Source: Prevotellaceae bacterium (lineage in GTDB: Bacteria; Bacteroidota; Bacteroidia; Bacteroidales; UBA932). Taken from it: a stretch of 7,331 bases of DNA. A program made the position numbers and the translations under genes. How positions within the stretch are numbered: position 1 is the stretch's first letter; every line of letters starts with the position of its first letter. Shown piece after piece: positions 4,873-7,331 of the stretch. The DNA lies in assembly GCA_031289385.1 (NCBI GenBank), contig JAITPP010000081.1, positions 1 through 7,331 of the forward strand, read 5' to 3'. Under the pieces are notes generated by a model. The model did not search any database and was not told the origin of the DNA. It was given only the letters and a program-made list of their open reading frames with translations.

Positions 4873-4899
4873 GAGTAAAAAAAATTACTCATATTTTTT
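4873..4899 (+). terminator. Candidate intrinsic terminator after msrC
   Basis: GAGTAA (4873-4878) and TTACTC (4885-4890) form a 6-bp stem with an A6 loop four bases after the msrC stop, followed after three bases by a T6 run (4894-4899). The stem is short and AT-rich, so strength is uncertain, but position and layout fit a terminator. Confidence 0.5.
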
Positions 4900-5555
4900 A
4901 GTTTTTATATAAAACAATAAAACTATTTTATTTGTTGGCTATTTTCGTGTAATAAAAATAATTGGTTCATTAAATTACATATTATATTATTGATATACAC
5001 AAAAATAAATCATATTGATTTTATAAATTTATTTTTCAATTTTTCTTAAACAATCACTTTTTTTTGATTAATATTATACGATAATTTATTGTGTTATTAT
5101 ATGAAATGATTAAAAAGTTTTATATAAAGTAAAACAAAATAAATTTCAATTATTTTTGCGGTGAATAAAAGATGTCTTTTGAATATTTAGTTTATTTTTA
5201 GTGTGTTATGTGGTTAATTAAAATTTGATATGTTTACGTGCTGTGTTTTATAGAAAATGATTGATGATTTTAAATTTTTAATCCTAACAAAAGTTTTTCA
5301 CACCTTCTTTTAATAATTATATGTATTTGTTTAAATTCTAATGCGTTGCTCTTAATAATGTGTTATCGCATTAAAAGAATGCCGCCTCGTAATTTATATT
5401 GAAAAAGTTGCAAAACAATGGCACAAAAATAGTTTTTTTGATTTGGGCTTTGCTTTTTTCTAACATAATTTGCAAGTATTTTGCGTTGTAAAACACTAAT
5501 AATAAAATCATTAATGGATTTTACGAAATAACTCAATAATCGTCAAATTTTTCCA
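4900..5555. other. AT-rich gene-free stretch between convergent genes
   Basis: About 650 bp with no open frame of useful length between the 3' ends of msrC and upp. The only signals are isolated -7-like boxes, TATTTTTG at 5151-5158 (plus) and at 5431-5424 (minus), neither with a properly spaced -33 TTG, and a perfect 7-bp inverted repeat TAATGCG/CGCATTA (5339-5345, 5367-5373) around a 21-nt loop. No tRNA or recognisable RNA family is seen. A decayed gene or an unannotated small RNA is possible but unsupported. Confidence 0.5.
5339..5373. other. 7-bp inverted repeat in the gene-free stretch
   Basis: TAATGCG and CGCATTA are perfect complements flanking 21 nt. It could be a hairpin in a transcript from either strand or an operator-like palindrome. 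There is no adjacent T-run that would make a terminator, and no gene it obviously serves. Confidence 0.3.
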
Positions 5556-6206
5556 CTAAATTTTGCAGCCGTAAGCCAAGTCGCCGGCGTCGCCTAAGCC
5601 GGGCACTATGTACGATTTTACGGTAAGTTCGTCGTCGATTGCGCCTACCCAGATTGTAACGTTGGTTTTTGGAAAATATTTGCGTATATATTCAATTCCT
5701 TCGCGACTTGCAATTATCGAAACAATGTGTGTATGTTCGGGTATTCCGTGTTCTATCAACGCTCTATATACCAAGTGCATCGATGAACCTGTGGCAAGCA
5801 TTGGGTCGGAAATAATCAGAATTTTATTGTCGATAACAGGATACGAAAGGTATTCTATTTTCACTTCAAAACTGTTATCTCTGTCGTATTTTCTGTATGC
5901 CGAAACAAAGGCATTATCGGCTTTGTCGAAAATGTTTAACATGCCGTTGTGCAAAGGCAATCCGGCACGTAGAATTGTTGCCAGCACAAGTTCGTTGGTT
6001 GGAACGTCAATTTCGACAGAGCCAAGTTGTGTTTCAACATTTTTGTGTTCCGAAGGCAGTGTTTTGCTTATTTCGTAAGCAAAAATTTCGCCCATTCGTT
6101 CAAGATTTCTGCGAAATCGCATTCTGTCTTTTTGTATTTTTGCGTCGCGAAGTTCAAGCATAAACCTATTGAATGCCGAACTTTTATCTCCTATAACCCG
6201 TATCAT
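5556..6206 (-). CDS. upp: Uracil phosphoribosyltransferase
   Basis: A 216-aa cytosolic pyrimidine-salvage enzyme that converts uracil and PRPP to UMP and pyrophosphate. The PRPP-binding loop is clear at about 130-142 (IISDPMLATGSSM), preceded by the ILRAGLPLHNGML segment (78-90) and FVSAYRKY (100-107). The uracil-binding C-terminal segment PGLGDAGDLAYG (202-213) is intact, and IWVGAIDDEL is conserved just before it. Length and end match bacterial Upp, so the gene looks complete and functional. The ATG at 6206 gives the usual N-terminus (a short strand, then RFMLELRDAKIQKDRMRFRRNLERMGE) and has no Shine-Dalgarno. It lies 111 bp downstream of the HlyC/CorC gene on the same strand; that AT-rich gap shows no convincing promoter or terminator, so a shared transcript is possible. 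The TAG stop faces the gene-free stretch. Confidence 0.96.
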   Translation of the reverse strand: MIRVIGDKSSAFNRFMLELRDAKIQKDRMRFRRNLERMGEIFAYEISKTLPSEHKNVETQLGSVEIDVPTNELVLATILRAGLPLHNGMLNIFDKADNAFVSAYRKYDRDNSFEVKIEYLSYPVIDNKILIISDPMLATGSSMHLVYRALIEHGIPEHTHIVSIIASREGIEYIRKYFPKTNVTIWVGAIDDELTVKSYIVPGLGDAGDLAYGCKI

Positions 6207-6317
6207 AATTTATAATATTTTTTGTTTAATATTTTCACTTTTTTTTGTTTTTTACTTTTTTTATTTTACTTAAATACAGACTGTTTAATATCGTATCTTT
6301 TTATATTATCAAATTTT

Positions 6318-7317
6318 TTATTTTCCTTTTGTAAGATGTACCAAATCTATTCTGCTGCTTGACATCCGCAATATTTTTATTTTAAAATCGCCTATTTTAA
6401 TAATTTCTTTTGGTTGCGGAATGTTCTCGTTTTCGTGTAGAATATAGCCTGCCAGCGTTTCGTATTGTTCCGATTCGGGAATTTTCAAATCATAATTTGT
6501 ATTTAAATATTCAACTTCAAGACGTCCCGAAAAAACAAATTTATTATCGTCTATCTTCTTTTCTACCAGTTCGTCGGTATCGTGTTCATCTTCTATTTCG
6601 CCAAGAATTTCTTCTAAAATATCTTCAATGGAAATTAATCCTGATGTTCCGCCAAATTCATCCACAACAATGGCTATTGACTGGCGTTCTTTTATAAAGT
6701 TTTTCAAAAGTTTTTCGGCGTGCATGGTTTCGGGAACAAATTGAACGGGACGAATTACGGCAGTTAAATTGGTGCTGTTTTTGAATAAATCTTTTGAGTT
6801 GATATATCCTGTTATATTGTCAATACTTTCGCGATATACAGGTATTCGGGTGTATCCCGATTTTATGAATTTTTGTTTCAGTTCGTCAAGCGTATCGGTT
6901 TCTTCTATTGCTTCTATTTCGGTGCGCGGAATCATACATTCGCGAATTTTTACCTGCGGAAAATCAAGTGCATTTCTGAAAATGCGAATGTCGTTTACAT
7001 TATCTTGCTGAATGCTGTCCACTTCGGTTGTAAGTCGAAATAAATCAGAGCGATTGAATACTGTCTTTTTTACTCCTGTTGTTATTTTTTTCCCAAATAT
7101 TTGCAAAATCATTCTGGCAAGCCACGATGTAAAAACCGAAACGGGATAAAGTATTATATAAAACGCAAACACAGGAATGGCAAAGGTTTTAAGTATTCCG
7201 TTGGGATTGATTTTGCACAAACTTTTGGGTAAAAATTCGGCGGTAATCAGCACCAGCAGGGTGGATAGAATTGTTTGTATTAAAAGCACGATTGTGTCGG
7301 ATGTAGTGCCGAGTATT
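6318..7317 (-). CDS. HlyC/CorC-family CNNM/CBS-domain membrane protein (5' end missing)
   Basis: C-terminal three quarters of a membrane protein of the CNNM/HlyC/CorC family, linked to Mg2+/Co2+ transport and, in Bacteroidota, including the gliding-associated GldE branch. The frame stays open to the contig end; a GTG at 7289 is internal, not the start. Numbered from it: remaining transmembrane part of the CNNM (DUF21) domain at about 1-65 with TAEFLPKSL (16-24); first CBS at about 112-170 (VKIRECMIPRTEIEAIEE, TRIPVYRESIDNITGYINSKDLF); second CBS at about 190-235, ending in the hallmark EFGGTSGLISIEDILEEILG (211-230); and the CorC_HlyC transporter-associated domain at about 250-320. About 90-100 residues of the usual roughly 430 are missing. 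The ten residues or so encoded between 7290 and 7317 still fit the domain; the last bases of the contig are adapter. I cannot tell a general CorC-like protein from GldE. Confidence 0.92.
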
Positions 7318-7331
7318 AGATCGGAAGAGCG
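7318..7331 (+). other. Residual Illumina adapter at contig end
   Basis: The final 14 bases, AGATCGGAAGAGCG, are identical to the start of the Illumina TruSeq-type adapter; read on the minus strand they are the familiar ...CGCTCTTCCGATCT primer end. This is contamination, not genome. The true genomic sequence ends at about 7317. Confidence 0.93.

Noticed and set aside
6207..6317. Promoter for upp in the gap before it
   Set aside because: The minus strand has only A/T runs; a TTTG near 6305 lacks a properly placed TA and a -33 partner.

Overview
This 7.3-kb window looks like a complete short-read contig from an uncultured or draft Bacteroidota genome, probably Bacteroidales-like. The evidence is an AT-rich sequence with no Shine-Dalgarno motifs before its genes, a promoter of the Bacteroidota -33/-7 type (TTG, 19-nt gap, CAACTTTG), and gene products typical of the phylum: an MltD-like transglycosylase, a bacterial acyl-ACP thioesterase, a 216-aa uracil phosphoribosyltransferase and a CBS-domain HlyC/CorC protein. 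Both ends cut through genes. The last 14 bases are residual Illumina adapter, so only 1-7317 should be read as biological.

Layout. 1-735 (+) is the 3' part of a lytic transglycosylase. 826-1437 (+) is a small conserved lipoprotein of unknown function. 1596-2660 (-) is an AlkZ-like winged-helix DNA glycosylase with the QxQ catalytic motif. 2661-3492 is a long divergent intergenic region holding its promoter, a 9-nt repeat, CGCAAAG repeats and a strikingly structured palindromic element at 3137-3327. 3493-4224 (+) is an acyl-ACP thioesterase and 4381-4869 (+) a free methionine-(R)-sulfoxide reductase; two different heptanucleotide arrays fill the gap between them. 4870-5555 is an AT-rich stretch without a gene. 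5556-6206 (-) is upp, and 6318 to the contig end (-) is a truncated CBS/transporter-associated-domain membrane protein.

The genes are ordinary, unrelated housekeeping functions (envelope, DNA repair, lipid, redox, pyrimidine salvage) and do not form one pathway. The unusual content is the repeats. The heptamer GTAAGTC forms arrays at the stop codons of two different genes, in sense orientation each time, and in one of them it supplies the last four codons and the stop. A second heptamer family (ACAGAAT) fills the space up to the msrC start codon. A 9-nt repeat sits in frame at the 5' end of the glycosylase gene. The intergenic palindromic element has imperfect 21-bp inverted repeats, a 17-bp internal stem and outer hairpins, and looks like a small non-autonomous (MITE- or REP-like) repeat. 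I found no CRISPR array, tRNA, rRNA, transposase or defence operon.
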